Source: Chitinasiproducens palmae (GTDB lineage Bacteria > Pseudomonadota > Gammaproteobacteria > Burkholderiales > Burkholderiaceae). From it: 64,000 nucleotides of DNA. Position numbers and translations under genes: made by a program. The notes under the pieces were generated by a model. It made no database searches, was not told the origin of the DNA, and saw only the letters and a list, made by a program, of their open reading frames with translations. The stretch spans positions 82,219 through 146,218 of the forward strand of contig NZ_FNLO01000015.1 in the NCBI RefSeq assembly GCF_900095735.1. Reading direction: 5' to 3'. The first letter of the stretch is position 1; every line of letters begins with the position of its first letter. Positions 1 through 8,697 of this stretch are shown in pieces.

Positions 1-548
1 TCGCGCAGCGCAGGCACCGCCAGATCGAAACGCCCTCGCGACGCCTCGACAAGGCCGATGCCGTTCAGTGCACGCGCGGCCGTGTCGCCGCGCTCCAGCG
101 CGCGGTACACGGCCACCGCCGCGTCGCCCTGCCCTGTTGCGCGAAGCGCGTCGGCACGCAGCAACGCAATGTCGTCGGCTGCGCCATAGCGCTTCTGAAA
201 CGCATCGATGTGCGCGAGCGACGCGTAATACATGCGCTTGTCCTGCATCTTCCTGATCAGCGACAGATACAGGCCGCGATCGTCGGGCACCGCTTGCGCC
301 TGCGACGCTTCGGCCGCCTGCTGGCGACGCAGCGCCTCGTCGCGGGCCACTTGCTCGACCGACGTGGCGCGGCTCGCGCAACCACCCACGGCGCCGAGCC
401 CGGCCATGGCGAGCCCGGCAATGGCGAGCCATGCCGGCAGCAGCATGACGCCAAGCGCGAGCCGGCCCGTCCGCCGCCGGCGCAACGCGACGGGGTCGGC
501 TGAAGCCTGTCTCGACCGTCCTGCATGCACGCAATCTCTCACCATCAT
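1..548 (-). CDS. tadD: TadD-like TPR lipoprotein of the tad pilus operon (partial, runs off the left edge)
   Basis: The visible N-terminal ~182 residues start with a basic stretch and a hydrophobic segment ending in a lipobox (LGAVGGC, Cys near residue 57), then a helical region with TPR-like alanine-rich repeats (for example DALRATGQGDAAVAVYRALE). The start codon ATG at 548 overlaps the tadC stop as ATGA; a second ATG follows directly. In tad systems this position holds TadD, an outer-membrane-associated pilotin-like lipoprotein needed for secretin assembly and Flp pilus secretion. Lipidation is inferred from the lipobox; family assignment rests on position plus TPR character. The C-terminus and any tadE/F/G genes lie outside the window. 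Confidence 0.8.
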   Translation of the reverse strand, partial: MMVRDCVHAGRSRQASADPVALRRRRTGRLALGVMLLPAWLAIAGLAMAGLGAVGGCASRATSVEQVARDEALRRQQAAEASQAQAVPDDRGLYLSLIRKMQDKRMYYASLAHIDAFQKRYGAADDIALLRADALRATGQGDAAVAVYRALERGDTAARALNGIGLVEASRGRFDLAVPALR

Positions 549-1495
549 CCCCCCAGCCTCGACAAGCCACGTATCACCGCCAGGAAGCCCGCGCCGCCGG
601 TCACCACCAACAGAGCCGGCAGCAACGTCAACACCATTACGGCGGTCATCTTGACCGTCAGCTTGCCGGCGCGCGCCTTCATCTCGAAACGCTGGCGCTC
701 GCGCACGCGCTCGCCGAACTGGCGCAGCTGCTCCTGCACGCCACCGCCGAAGCGATCGAGCTGGACGATCAGCGAGGCTACCGCCGCCAGATCGTCGTTG
801 CGGAACACCGTCGCGAAGCGCTGCAGTGCCTGTTGGCGCGCGCGGCCGCCACGATACTGCGTCGCTGCCAGCGCGATCTCGTAGGACAGCACCGGCAATG
901 CGCCGTGCATCTCGTCCTCGATCAACTGCAGCGACTGATCGATGCCCAGGCCGACGCCTTGCAGCAACCTCAGCAGGTCGACCAGCAGAGGCAGTTCGGT
1001 GTCGGCGCGACGCCGGCGCAGGCTGGCCTGCCGCAGCAGGAAGAACTTCGGCGCCATGTAACCGAGCGCGAAACCGAAGAAGACGATCGCCCACCACCGC
1101 ATCATCGAACCGCCGCCGAACAGGACCACGCCCAACAGCGGCAGGAGCACGGCAAGCCCTGCGCGGCTCAGAAAGAACAAGGCGCGACCGCGCGGATCGT
1201 CGTAGCCGCAGCGGTCGAGCAGTGCGCGATCGTCGTCGGCGACCAGTTGGCGCCCGAGACCGGATGCGGCGCCGCGTGAACCGACCTCGACGACACGCTG
1301 ACGCCAGTCGGCCGCGGGCGACGCGGCGGCGGCCGCTTCGCGCGCATGCAGCATGCGATCGAGCGCGCTGCGACGGCGCGACTGCATGTGCAAGCGCGCC
1401 AGCACCGCAGCGCCGATCAGCAGGAAGGCGCTGGCCAATGCCAGGCAGGCAAGCGAGGCAAGCGTGGTTTCCGAGAAGGCCGACAGCGCGCTCAT
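545..1495 (-). CDS. tadC: TadC, inner-membrane platform protein of the Flp pilus (type II secretion F family)
   Basis: This 316-residue protein has an N-terminal transmembrane helix, a pair of central hydrophobic helices (around residues 105-145) and C-terminal membrane segments, with a cytoplasmic T2SSF domain between (core text LVDLLRLLQGVGLGIDQSLQ). T2SSF/GspF-type proteins form the inner-membrane platform on which the TadA ATPase acts. TadB and TadC are paralogous partners and lie together here; the tadC ATG at 1495 overlaps the tadB stop by four bases, which indicates translational coupling. The longer open frame upstream is tadB read in another phase, so the start MSALSAF was preferred. 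Confidence 0.93.
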   Translation of the reverse strand: MSALSAFSETTLASLACLALASAFLLIGAAVLARLHMQSRRRSALDRMLHAREAAAAASPAADWRQRVVEVGSRGAASGLGRQLVADDDRALLDRCGYDDPRGRALFFLSRAGLAVLLPLLGVVLFGGGSMMRWWAIVFFGFALGYMAPKFFLLRQASLRRRRADTELPLLVDLLRLLQGVGLGIDQSLQLIEDEMHGALPVLSYEIALAATQYRGGRARQQALQRFATVFRNDDLAAVASLIVQLDRFGGGVQEQLRQFGERVRERQRFEMKARAGKLTVKMTAVMVLTLLPALLVVTGGAGFLAVIRGLSRLGG

Positions 1496-2418
1496 AGGCT
1501 CCTCGCGAGGCGGTACAACAGGATGCACCCCACCGCTTGCAACGCCGCCGCGCCAACCAGCATGCGGGCGCCGGTGGGGTCCGCCCACATCGAGACGAAC
1601 AGGCTGTTGTTGTAGAGCACCAGAAAGCCGCCGATGCCGAGCGGCAACAGTCCCAGAATCCACGCCGACAGCCGGGTCTCCGCGGACAGCGCGGCGAGTT
1701 CGTCTCGCGCCTGCTCGGCATCGCGCAGCAGGCCGGCAATGCGATCCAACACCTGGTCGCTGCGGCCGCCGAAACGGACGGCAATGCCGAGCACCGCGCC
1801 GATCACGTAGAGCGGTTCGATGCCGTGGTGCCGCGCGGTCTGCTTGACCGCGACATCGAGATCGATGCCCGCCTGGCTCAGGCGAGCGGCGCGCGCGAGC
1901 ATCTCGCCGAGCGGCGCATCGGTATTCGGCGCGATCTGTTGAAACGCGGACGGCAGGCTGGTGCCGATCGTCATCTGCCGGACCAGGGCATCGAGAAACG
2001 TCGGCAGCTGACGGATCGTGCGCGCCTCGCGACGCGCAGCCAGCAGCCACAGCCAGAAACGCCCGCCCACCGCGCAGAGCACGGCCACCACCGCGGCAGC
2101 CAGCGAACCCAACCACAGCATCGCGAGCACCACGGCGGCCATCGCCACGAGCACGCTCCACAGCAAACGGCGCGAATCGGCCGCGATGCCCGCACGCAGC
2201 AGCCAGCCGCCGACCATCGGCAAGCGATCGATGTCCTCCGCCAGGCGCTGCGCCGGCGCCCGCCGCGCCGGCGGTGCACCGGGCGCGAGCCGCTGCTCGA
2301 CGAACGCGAGCCGTGCCGCGGCGCGCGCGGCGGCGTTGCGTTGCGCGAGCAGGACCAGCGCCGACGCGAGCAGGATCACGGCGGCGGCGGCGCAGGCGAG
2401 GGACAGCGCGTTCATCAT
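1492..2418 (-). CDS. tadB: TadB, inner-membrane platform protein of the Flp pilus
   Basis: About 308 residues. It begins MMNALSLACAAAAVILL, a clear first membrane helix, then a paired hydrophobic segment at roughly residues 90-140 and the T2SSF domain (RQLPTFLDALVRQMTIGTS), ending in a C-terminal membrane helix pair. It is the paralogous partner of TadC in the secretion platform. The start at 2418 overlaps the tadA stop as ATGATG, so 2418 or 2415 are both possible. An upstream in-frame extension inside tadA is open but lacks coding character, so it was not used. Confidence 0.93.
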   Translation of the reverse strand: MMNALSLACAAAAVILLASALVLLAQRNAAARAAARLAFVEQRLAPGAPPARRAPAQRLAEDIDRLPMVGGWLLRAGIAADSRRLLWSVLVAMAAVVLAMLWLGSLAAAVVAVLCAVGGRFWLWLLAARREARTIRQLPTFLDALVRQMTIGTSLPSAFQQIAPNTDAPLGEMLARAARLSQAGIDLDVAVKQTARHHGIEPLYVIGAVLGIAVRFGGRSDQVLDRIAGLLRDAEQARDELAALSAETRLSAWILGLLPLGIGGFLVLYNNSLFVSMWADPTGARMLVGAAALQAVGCILLYRLARSL

Positions 2419-3773
2419 CGCCTCCCGAACCAACCGCCGCGGCCCGCGCCATCGTCCGGCGCGAGCGAGCGCGGCGCGTTCGGCAGCAGTTGCTCGCGCT
2501 GCCGCGCGAGCTTCGGCGTGTGCGGCGCTATGCCGAGCGACGTCCACCACTCGCTCTCCTGTCCATCCGGCGCGACGCCGCTGTCGTAGCGATACAGCTC
2601 CTGCGTGGTCACGATGTTGTCGCCGAAGCCGGTCACTTCAGTGACGGAGACGATGCGACGCTTGCCGTTCGGCAGGCGCGCGATCTGCAGGATGAAGTCG
2701 AGCGCGCTCGCGATCTGCCGGCGCAGGCTGCCTTCGCTGCCGTTGAAGCCCGCGAAGCCGGCCAGCATCTCGATACGGTACAGACACTCGCGCGGTGAAT
2801 TCGCGTGAATGGTGCCCATCGAACCGTCGTGGCCAGTGTTCATCGCCTGCAACATTTCCAGCACCTCGGCGCCGCGCACTTCGCCGACGATGATCCGGTC
2901 CGGTCGCATCCGCAGGCTGTTGCGCAGCAGGTCGCGGATCGACACCGCGCCGCTGCCCTCGAAGCTGCCGTGGCGGCCCTCGAGCCGCACCACGTGCGGA
3001 TGGTTGAGCGACAGTTCGGCCGTGTCTTCCACCGTCACCACGCGTTCGGCGGGATCGATGAAGGCGGCCAGCGCATTGAGCAGCGACGTCTTTCCCGAAC
3101 TGGTGCCGCCGGACACCAGGATGTTGCAGTGTCCTTTCACGGCGGCTTCGAGCAGTCGGCGGATCGCCTCGTCGAAGGTGCCAAGACGCGTCAGATCGTC
3201 TGGCGTCAGCGGCTGCTGGCGAAACTTTCGTATCGACACCATCGGCCCGTCGACCGCGAGCGGCTCGATCACCACGTTCAGCCGCCCACCGCCCGGCAGA
3301 CGCGCGTCGACCATCGGATTCGATTCATCGACGCGCCGCCCGAGCGGCGCCAGCACCCGGCGCACGATGCGCAACACGTGCTGGTTGTCGGCAAAGCGGA
3401 TCGCCTCGCGGCGCAACAGGCCGTGGCGCGAAACGAAGACCTGCTCGTGTCCGTTGATCAGGATGTCCTCGACGCTCGGATCCTGCAGCAGGTCTTCCAG
3501 CGGGCCCAGTCCGACCAGTTCCTTGGTCAACTCGGCGGCCACCACGCGCAGCTCGGTTTCGTTGACCGGCACGCGCCGCAAGCGGGCGCAGGCCTCGACC
3601 TCCAGATCGACGAACTGTTCGATCGCGCGCCGCGACCAACGTCCGAACTCGGTGCCGAGTTCCTCGATGCGGCCGAGCAGATGCGCATGCATCTGCGAAC
3701 GGATCGCGACGAAGCGCTCCGAGTGGATGAAGTCGGCTGGTTGCTCGTCGGCAAAATCGATCTGGTTGGCCAT
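2415..3773 (-). CDS. tadA: TadA/CpaF secretion ATPase of the Flp pilus
   Basis: This 452-residue protein is the motor ATPase of the tad system. It carries a Walker A motif GGTSSGKTSL near residue 220, an Asp-box/VEDTAEL segment after it, a Walker B region (RPDRIIVGEVRG) near residue 292 and a His-box with GTIHANSP. The N-terminal ~180 residues are the usual CpaF regulatory region. CpaF-type hexameric ATPases power Flp pilin assembly through TadB/TadC. The start MANQIDFADEQ at 3773 lies 8 bp after tadZ. A much longer open frame extends into tadZ but is a shadow. Confidence 0.97.
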   Translation of the reverse strand: MANQIDFADEQPADFIHSERFVAIRSQMHAHLLGRIEELGTEFGRWSRRAIEQFVDLEVEACARLRRVPVNETELRVVAAELTKELVGLGPLEDLLQDPSVEDILINGHEQVFVSRHGLLRREAIRFADNQHVLRIVRRVLAPLGRRVDESNPMVDARLPGGGRLNVVIEPLAVDGPMVSIRKFRQQPLTPDDLTRLGTFDEAIRRLLEAAVKGHCNILVSGGTSSGKTSLLNALAAFIDPAERVVTVEDTAELSLNHPHVVRLEGRHGSFEGSGAVSIRDLLRNSLRMRPDRIIVGEVRGAEVLEMLQAMNTGHDGSMGTIHANSPRECLYRIEMLAGFAGFNGSEGSLRRQIASALDFILQIARLPNGKRRIVSVTEVTGFGDNIVTTQELYRYDSGVAPDGQESEWWTSLGIAPHTPKLARQREQLLPNAPRSLAPDDGAGRGGWFGRR

Positions 3774-3781
3774 CGGCTCTC

Positions 3782-5065
3782 TCAGAAAAATCGCTCGCGC
3801 CACTGGCGCAGCCAGTGCAACGGCGGCCGCGCGGGCGGCACCCCGGTGCCGGCGGCGTCCTGCACGCCGTGGTGCCCGGCAGCAGGCTCGCGGCGCAACG
3901 CGGTGTCGACCAGCCGAGCGAGCGATCTCACATACCGATCGCGCGGCCGCAGCGCGAGCAGCTTGCCGACCGACGCGGCCGCAGCCAGCGCGACGCGGTG
4001 CTCGGGCAGCGTGCCGGCGAGCGGCAGCGAGAAACGCGCCGCGAGCTGATCGGCCGCCAGACCGCAACGCGGATCGTGACGGTTGACGACCAGTTGCAGC
4101 GCACTGCGCGGCACGCCACGGGCGTCGTAGTCGTCGAGCAGCGTCTTGAGCGACACCACGGCGGCCACGCCTTGCTCGGCGAGCACGAACGCGCTGTCGG
4201 CGCGCTTGAGCAGCGACGCGCCGAGGTCCGGGTTGCCAAGCCCGCCCAGGTCGATCACCAGCACGTCGAAATAGCTGCGCAGGCGCTCGACCAGCGCCAG
4301 CGCGTCGGCCTGCTGAACTGCACGCATGCGCGCCAGCTCCTGCGGCAAGGACAACACGCTGAGACCGTGTGGAGACTCGGGCAAGGCGGTCTTCACCAGC
4401 GTCTCGTCGAGCCGGCTCAGACTGTGCACCGCGTCCGCCAGATCGAAGCCACCGCTCGTGTTCGTGTAGAGCAGACCGTCCCCTACCGGCATGCCGAGGT
4501 CGAGCAGCGCGACGCGCCTGAGCTTCGCCGTCGCACGCTGCGCATCGCCGCTGCGCGCCAACGCGGCGAAATGGGCGGCGAACGTCGACGCGCCGACACC
4601 GGCGCGCGCGCTGGTCACCGTCACGACCGTCGCCTTGGCGGCGTCGTTCCGGTTCAGGAGCCGCTTGACGACCGCGCGCACGGTCTCGTCCGGTTCGTCC
4701 AGGTCGACGAAGTCGACCACGCCCGCGCGCATTGCGGCCAGCATCGTGGCGCTGTCGGTGGCGCTGCCGACACCCACCAGCAATGCACCGTCCGCGCAGC
4801 CACGCACCACCGAGGTCGCCGCCATCGGGTCGAGCAGGCGACCACGCGGGCCCGGGGCCGGCTTGAAGTCGATGAATGCGAGCGTCGGCCGCAGCGTCGA
4901 TGCGCAGCGCGCGAAGCATGCGGCGTCGCCGGTCTGGTGCTGGACGTCGGCAATGCCGCCGAGGCATTCAGCCAGGCGCCGGGCCCGCTCGGCGGATTGG
5001 CTGAAGAAGACCAGCGTGGCTGGCGCTTGGCGGGTATCGGACGATTGGGACGGTAGCGCATTCAT
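3782..5065 (-). CDS. tadZ: TadZ/CpaE, MinD-like localisation protein of the tad pilus
   Basis: The 427-residue protein has an N-terminal atypical receiver domain (residues ~15-135) in which the usual phospho-acceptor strand reads LAFIDF, followed by a ParA/MinD-type ATPase domain. The Walker A region reads SARAGVGAST: the deviant lysine-rich KGG signature is absent, as is common in TadZ proteins, so ATP hydrolysis may be weak or lost. TadZ places the pilus machinery at the pole. The start MNALPSQ at 5065 was chosen; it is 5 bp from the end of cpaC. The basic, Pro-rich tail (PPARPPLHWLRQW) is unusual. Confidence 0.9.
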   Translation of the reverse strand: MNALPSQSSDTRQAPATLVFFSQSAERARRLAECLGGIADVQHQTGDAACFARCASTLRPTLAFIDFKPAPGPRGRLLDPMAATSVVRGCADGALLVGVGSATDSATMLAAMRAGVVDFVDLDEPDETVRAVVKRLLNRNDAAKATVVTVTSARAGVGASTFAAHFAALARSGDAQRATAKLRRVALLDLGMPVGDGLLYTNTSGGFDLADAVHSLSRLDETLVKTALPESPHGLSVLSLPQELARMRAVQQADALALVERLRSYFDVLVIDLGGLGNPDLGASLLKRADSAFVLAEQGVAAVVSLKTLLDDYDARGVPRSALQLVVNRHDPRCGLAADQLAARFSLPLAGTLPEHRVALAAAASVGKLLALRPRDRYVRSLARLVDTALRREPAAGHHGVQDAAGTGVPPARPPLHWLRQWRERFF

Positions 5066-5070
5066 GGCGA

Positions 5071-6492
5071 TCAGCGGCTGAAGCCGGGCAATTCGTTGTC
5101 GGCCGTCGCGCCGCCGAGATAGCTGCCCCATACCGGCTGGTCCGCCGCGTCGCGCGCCTGGCCCGGCAGCGCCAGCGCGACGCCGCGCGCGATCGGGCGT
5201 ACGAGGTGCGGCGTCACCACGATCACCAGTTCCTTGTCGTCCTGCTGATAGCTCAGCCGCTTGAAGAACGTGCCGATGATCGGCAAGTCGCCCAGCAGCG
5301 GCACCTTGTCGAGGCTGGACGTGGTGGTGCGAGACACGAGGCCGCCGATCACGAAGCTCTCGCCGTCGCCAAGTTCCACCGTCGTATCCGCGCGCCGCGT
5401 GGTGATCGCCGGGACCGCCACGCCGTTGAGCACCAGCGCGCGATTGAAATCGAGATCGCTCGCTTCGGGCGCAACCTTCAACGCGATGCGCGTGGGACCC
5501 AGCACCGTAGGCGTCACCGTCAATCCGACGCCGAACGATTTGTACGTGATCGTCGTGGTGCCCAGCCCGCCCGCTTCCGGAATCGGCAATTCGCCGCCGG
5601 CAAGGAAGCTCGCCGACTGACCGGACAATGCCACCAACGACGGCTCCGCGAGCACCCGCGCCATGCCGTTCGATTCGAGCAGGCTCAGGTTGCCGAACAG
5701 CCCGTTGCCGAACGGGCCGGCGACCAGGTTGAAGGCGCTGGACATCCCGGTGCCCACCGTGTCGCCAAAGGACAGACCGGTGCCTGCCGCATAGCTGGCG
5801 ACACCGTTCGGATTGAAAACACCGAACCCGAAGCCGTTGGCCCGGCTGGTGAACAGATTGAAGCCAGCCTCCTTGAGCACCCGCCGGCTGAACTCGACCA
5901 CCTTCACGTCGACTTGCACGACGCCGGAGGGCGTCACCACTGACCGATCGACGACGCGGGCCGCGGAGCGTGCCGCGACCGCAACGGCCGCTTCGTGATC
6001 GAGCGACGAACCGGCCTGCCCCGACAGCAGCGCCGTGTCGCCGTAGACCTCGAGCCGAGGGCCGGACGCGGGCAGCAGCGCATCGGCCAGCGCGCTGCGG
6101 ACGCGAACGGTCTGCCGCGTCTCACGCTGGCCGTTGCGCCAGACGGACAGTGTCGTGGTCCCGGGCTTCTTTGCGATCACCAGCAAGCCGCCGCGCACGG
6201 GCACCACATCCGCCACATCGGGATCGCCGATCGCCACCCGTTCGAGATCCGGCGCCGGCACCATGCGCTGTTCGTCGACCGACAGTGCGAGCGAGCGTGC
6301 GAGGGACCCGCGATCGAGCAGTGCGGGCGGCAGGGGCGGCACCTGGGCCACGGCAGGCAATGCGCCAGCGGTCGCCCCGCACAGAACGATGCCGCGCCAG
6401 AGCCAGGCCGCCTTCGCAACGCGTGGCGGCAGGCAGGACAGGACGTGCCGCGCGACTTGGCACAAGGCATAGACGCCCAAGGTATGTCTCAT
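5071..6492 (-). CDS. cpaC: CpaC/RcpA outer-membrane secretin of the tad pilus
   Basis: 473 residues. A long positively charged N-terminus and hydrophobic segment end near ATAGALPAVAQ, consistent with a signal peptide. The N-terminal N0-type domain (ERVAIGDPDVADVVPV, KKPGTTTLSVW) is followed by a BON-like stretch and a C-terminal secretin domain with the signature region FLAGGELPIPEAGG and DGESFVIGGLVS. The secretin forms the outer-membrane pore for the Flp pilus. The ATG overlaps the cpaB stop by 4 bp. Downstream tadZ follows after 5 bp, all in one operon. Confidence 0.95.
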   Translation of the reverse strand: MRHTLGVYALCQVARHVLSCLPPRVAKAAWLWRGIVLCGATAGALPAVAQVPPLPPALLDRGSLARSLALSVDEQRMVPAPDLERVAIGDPDVADVVPVRGGLLVIAKKPGTTTLSVWRNGQRETRQTVRVRSALADALLPASGPRLEVYGDTALLSGQAGSSLDHEAAVAVAARSAARVVDRSVVTPSGVVQVDVKVVEFSRRVLKEAGFNLFTSRANGFGFGVFNPNGVASYAAGTGLSFGDTVGTGMSSAFNLVAGPFGNGLFGNLSLLESNGMARVLAEPSLVALSGQSASFLAGGELPIPEAGGLGTTTITYKSFGVGLTVTPTVLGPTRIALKVAPEASDLDFNRALVLNGVAVPAITTRRADTTVELGDGESFVIGGLVSRTTTSSLDKVPLLGDLPIIGTFFKRLSYQQDDKELVIVVTPHLVRPIARGVALALPGQARDAADQPVWGSYLGGATADNELPGFSR

Positions 6493-7481
6493 TGCACAAC
6501 CGCCTGGCGCGACACGCTTGTCCCGCGTATGACTTCGACGTAACCCGTGCGCGCGGCGACCGCGCGCGGTCTGGCGCTGCGCCGCACCGGCACCGCGGCG
6601 CCCAGTGCGCCGGCCAGCCCGTTGGAATCCAGGCCGGCGAACGCCCGGTTCTCCGGCGCCGCCAGCGTCGCGCGCTCGGCGGCGGAAAGATCGGCACGGA
6701 CGGGCAGTGCAGCGGCCGGCGCCACGAAGAGGGCCGGCTCCGGTACGCCGTCGTCGCGCGGATCGCGCAGCGCGAACACCAGCTTGCCGGTCTGCATCGC
6801 AAGCAGCAGGCGGTTGACGTCGGCGACGGGCACCGCGAGCACCGCCGTACGCGCAGCGCCTCGTACGTCGCTTCGTACGTCGCCTCGTAGGTCGTTTTGG
6901 GTTTCGCGTTGCAACGCGTTGGGGTTGATCTGCCCGGCCGTGCCGAGTGCCCGGCTGCCGTAGCTCAGCACGCGTATCCGTGCCAATAGCAGGCGCGCTT
7001 GCGTGCGCTCGGCCTCGTCGGCACGCACGGCATTGCGGCCGTGCAGGGTGAAGAAAATGTCGACCGTATCGCCCGGTGCAATGGCATGCCCCACGCCGAC
7101 CGTTGCGTCGACAGGCACCGCAATGGCGCGCTCGCCGGCCGCCAAAAGCGACGGCAGGGCCGCCTCCAGGCCGGCGTCGGTCAACGGCATGCCTGCGGCA
7201 ACCGGGCTGCGCGGCGTTCGCCCCACCAATGCGGCGATGCTCGCGTAGCTGCCTTCCGGCTTGGCGGACATGTCGATACGGCGCAGTTGCTCGGCTTTCA
7301 GCGGCACGCCGGCCGGTAGCGACCGCGCAGCCACGACGACCGCGAACACGGGCGAAGCCGGGCTGGCCGAGGCGACTGGCACCGGCGTCGGTTGCCGCCG
7401 CCCCACGACAAAGGCGAGCACCGCAAGCACCAGCGCGACGAAGATGAGCAGCGCGGCGACGATACGAACGCCCGCGTTCAT
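6489..7481 (-). CDS. cpaB: CpaB/RcpC pilus assembly protein with SAF domain
   Basis: 330 residues with an N-terminal transmembrane anchor (residues 5-27) and an SAF domain (roughly residues 45-110: VVVAARSLPAGVPLKAEQL), then an RcpC-type domain. CpaB proteins are periplasmic partners of the secretin and may bind peptidoglycan. A low-complexity insertion near residues 195-210 (RGDVRSDVRG) is encoded by an in-frame 12-bp tandem repeat at about 6856-6893. It stands 280 bp after cpaA, a gap occupied by an 11-bp tandem repeat. Confidence 0.92.
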   Translation of the reverse strand: MNAGVRIVAALLIFVALVLAVLAFVVGRRQPTPVPVASASPASPVFAVVVAARSLPAGVPLKAEQLRRIDMSAKPEGSYASIAALVGRTPRSPVAAGMPLTDAGLEAALPSLLAAGERAIAVPVDATVGVGHAIAPGDTVDIFFTLHGRNAVRADEAERTQARLLLARIRVLSYGSRALGTAGQINPNALQRETQNDLRGDVRSDVRGAARTAVLAVPVADVNRLLLAMQTGKLVFALRDPRDDGVPEPALFVAPAAALPVRADLSAAERATLAAPENRAFAGLDSNGLAGALGAAVPVRRSARPRAVAARTGYVEVIRGTSVSRQAVVQ

Positions 7482-7640
7482 TGCGGTGTCTCCACCTGCG
7501 GCGTCAGCCAGCCAAATCCGCGCTTCGGCAAGTGACGGTCGTTGCGATGCAGCTTGTCCCGGATGGACCGATTCGCTTCAAGCATGTGTTTCCCCGTCCG
7601 ACATCGACGCACGCTTCGGTTGTGTCGCCGACGCGTCGAC

Positions 7641-7695
7641 CGCCTCGTTGCCGCCTCGTTGCCGCCTCGTTGCCGCCTCGTTGCCGCCTCGTTGC
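7641..7695. repeat. Five perfect 11-bp tandem repeats between cpaA and cpaB
   Basis: The unit CGCCTCGTTGC occurs five times without a mismatch. It lies in the 280-bp space between the cpaA stop (7762) and the cpaB start (7481), where no convincing gene is visible on either strand. An 11-bp unit cannot keep a reading frame, in keeping with a non-coding spacer. Copy number changes would alter the cpaA-cpaB spacing inside the operon. Confidence 0.9.
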
Positions 7696-7761
7696 CGCGC
7701 TCATCCTCCGGGCGGATGGGCGCGCCTTGCCAAGCCCTGTGTTGCACCTTCGAAACGACGC

Positions 7762-8259
7762 TCAGCTCGCGAGCGGGAGGTATCGCACCGCGACGCAGGC
7801 GGCCAACGCCATATACGCCGCGTAAGGAATACCTTCCCGCCCCTGCCGGGCGGACTGCACCCGATGCCACCACTGCCGTTGGCCGAGACTGGCGCCCAGC
7901 CATCCCACCGTGCCGTATCGCGCACTGGCGTAATGCAGCAGTGCATGCGCACCGGCAGCCAGGTTGGCAAGCAGCCATGCCACCAGCAGCGGCACCGGCC
8001 CGATCAGCAGGCCCAACAGCGCGGCGAACTTGACGTCCCCCGCGCCGAGCAGGCGAACCGCGTACAGCGGCAGCATCAAGGCCGCCGCCGCGCTGAATCC
8101 TGCCAGCGCCGCACCCCAGCCAGGCGGCACCCGCCCCAGCGACAACAGCACGCCTTGCGCAAGCGCCACGATCAGCACCAGCCGATTCGGTACACGCCGC
8201 GCAATCAGGTCATAGGCGACGAATGGGACGCATACGATCAGCAGCACCAGGGCATTCAT
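7762..8259 (-). CDS. cpaA: CpaA/TadV prepilin peptidase (A24 family)
   Basis: A 165-residue integral membrane protein beginning MNALVLLIVCVPFVAYDLIARRVPN. It carries the two aspartate motifs of type IV/Flp prepilin peptidases: the first Asp in FVAYDLIARRVPN (near residue 17) and the GxGD motif as GAGDVKFAALLG (near residue 70). It cleaves Flp pre-pilin and TadE/F-like pseudopilins at the inner membrane. The ATG at 8259 is the start; open frame upstream is Arg-rich and non-coding in character. It lies just after the flp gene. Confidence 0.93.
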   Translation of the reverse strand: MNALVLLIVCVPFVAYDLIARRVPNRLVLIVALAQGVLLSLGRVPPGWGAALAGFSAAAALMLPLYAVRLLGAGDVKFAALLGLLIGPVPLLVAWLLANLAAGAHALLHYASARYGTVGWLGASLGQRQWWHRVQSARQGREGIPYAAYMALAACVAVRYLPLAS

Positions 8260-8308
8260 GCGCGGCGGGCGATCGGCCAATGCATGCTGGCGAGCGACGG
8301 TGCCTCGG

Positions 8309-8527
8309 TCAGGTCTTGGGCACCTTTGCGGCGCCGTTGCCCAACGCCGTGCTGATGCCATCGAAAATGCTCGTGAGACTGGTGGAGATCGTGCCGAGCG
8401 CACCGATGATGGCCACCGATACGAAGCCCGCGATCAGCCCATATTCGATTGCGGTCGCACCGGTTTCATCGGCGATAAATCGGCCCACGGTCGAACGGAA
8501 GGTTTTAACGGAGAGTCTGCTTTGCAT
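8309..8527 (-). CDS. flp: Flp family major pilin
   Basis: A 72-residue pre-pilin: MQSRLSVKTFRSTVGRF, then DETGATAIEYGLIAGFVSV. The Flp motif shows the processing site G|ATAIEYG with the Glu and Tyr of mature pilins, followed by one hydrophobic helix. It is the first gene of the tad operon and is separated from cpaA by 49 bp. A plausible ribosome site (AAGAGG) sits about 9 bp before the ATG at 8527. Longer in-frame extension upstream lacks pilin features. Confidence 0.95.
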   Translation of the reverse strand: MQSRLSVKTFRSTVGRFIADETGATAIEYGLIAGFVSVAIIGALGTISTSLTSIFDGISTALGNGAAKVPKT

Positions 8528-8670
8528 GCCATACCTCTTAATGTTGAGACGCACTGCTGTTATGCCGCAGCGCCACCATTTCAAGACATCGGAGCCGTCC
8601 GGGCCAAGTCTTTGCCGCGCCATTCCGGTTCGGATGAGTTGAATTGGACATCATCGGATGATTACAAACA

Positions 8671-8697
8671 AGCTTCAAAAAAGACTCGGAGAAGCTT
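8671..8697. promoter_or_regulatory. Inverted repeat upstream of flp (operator or hairpin candidate)
   Basis: Arms AAGCTTC and GAAGCTT enclose about 13 bp containing a run of T on the minus strand. It is about 145 bp upstream of the flp start, in a locally AT-rich segment. It could be a regulator site or a weak hairpin; nothing in the sequence distinguishes these. Confidence 0.35.

Noticed and set aside
545..2452. Long minus-strand frame of 635 codons spanning tadB and tadC
   Set aside because: Only its last half is tadC; the first half is an Arg-rich shadow of tadB in another phase.
2415..4967. 850-codon frame joining tadA to upstream sequence
   Set aside because: The extension upstream of MANQIDF is an Arg/Ala-rich shadow of tadZ; tadA starts at 3773.
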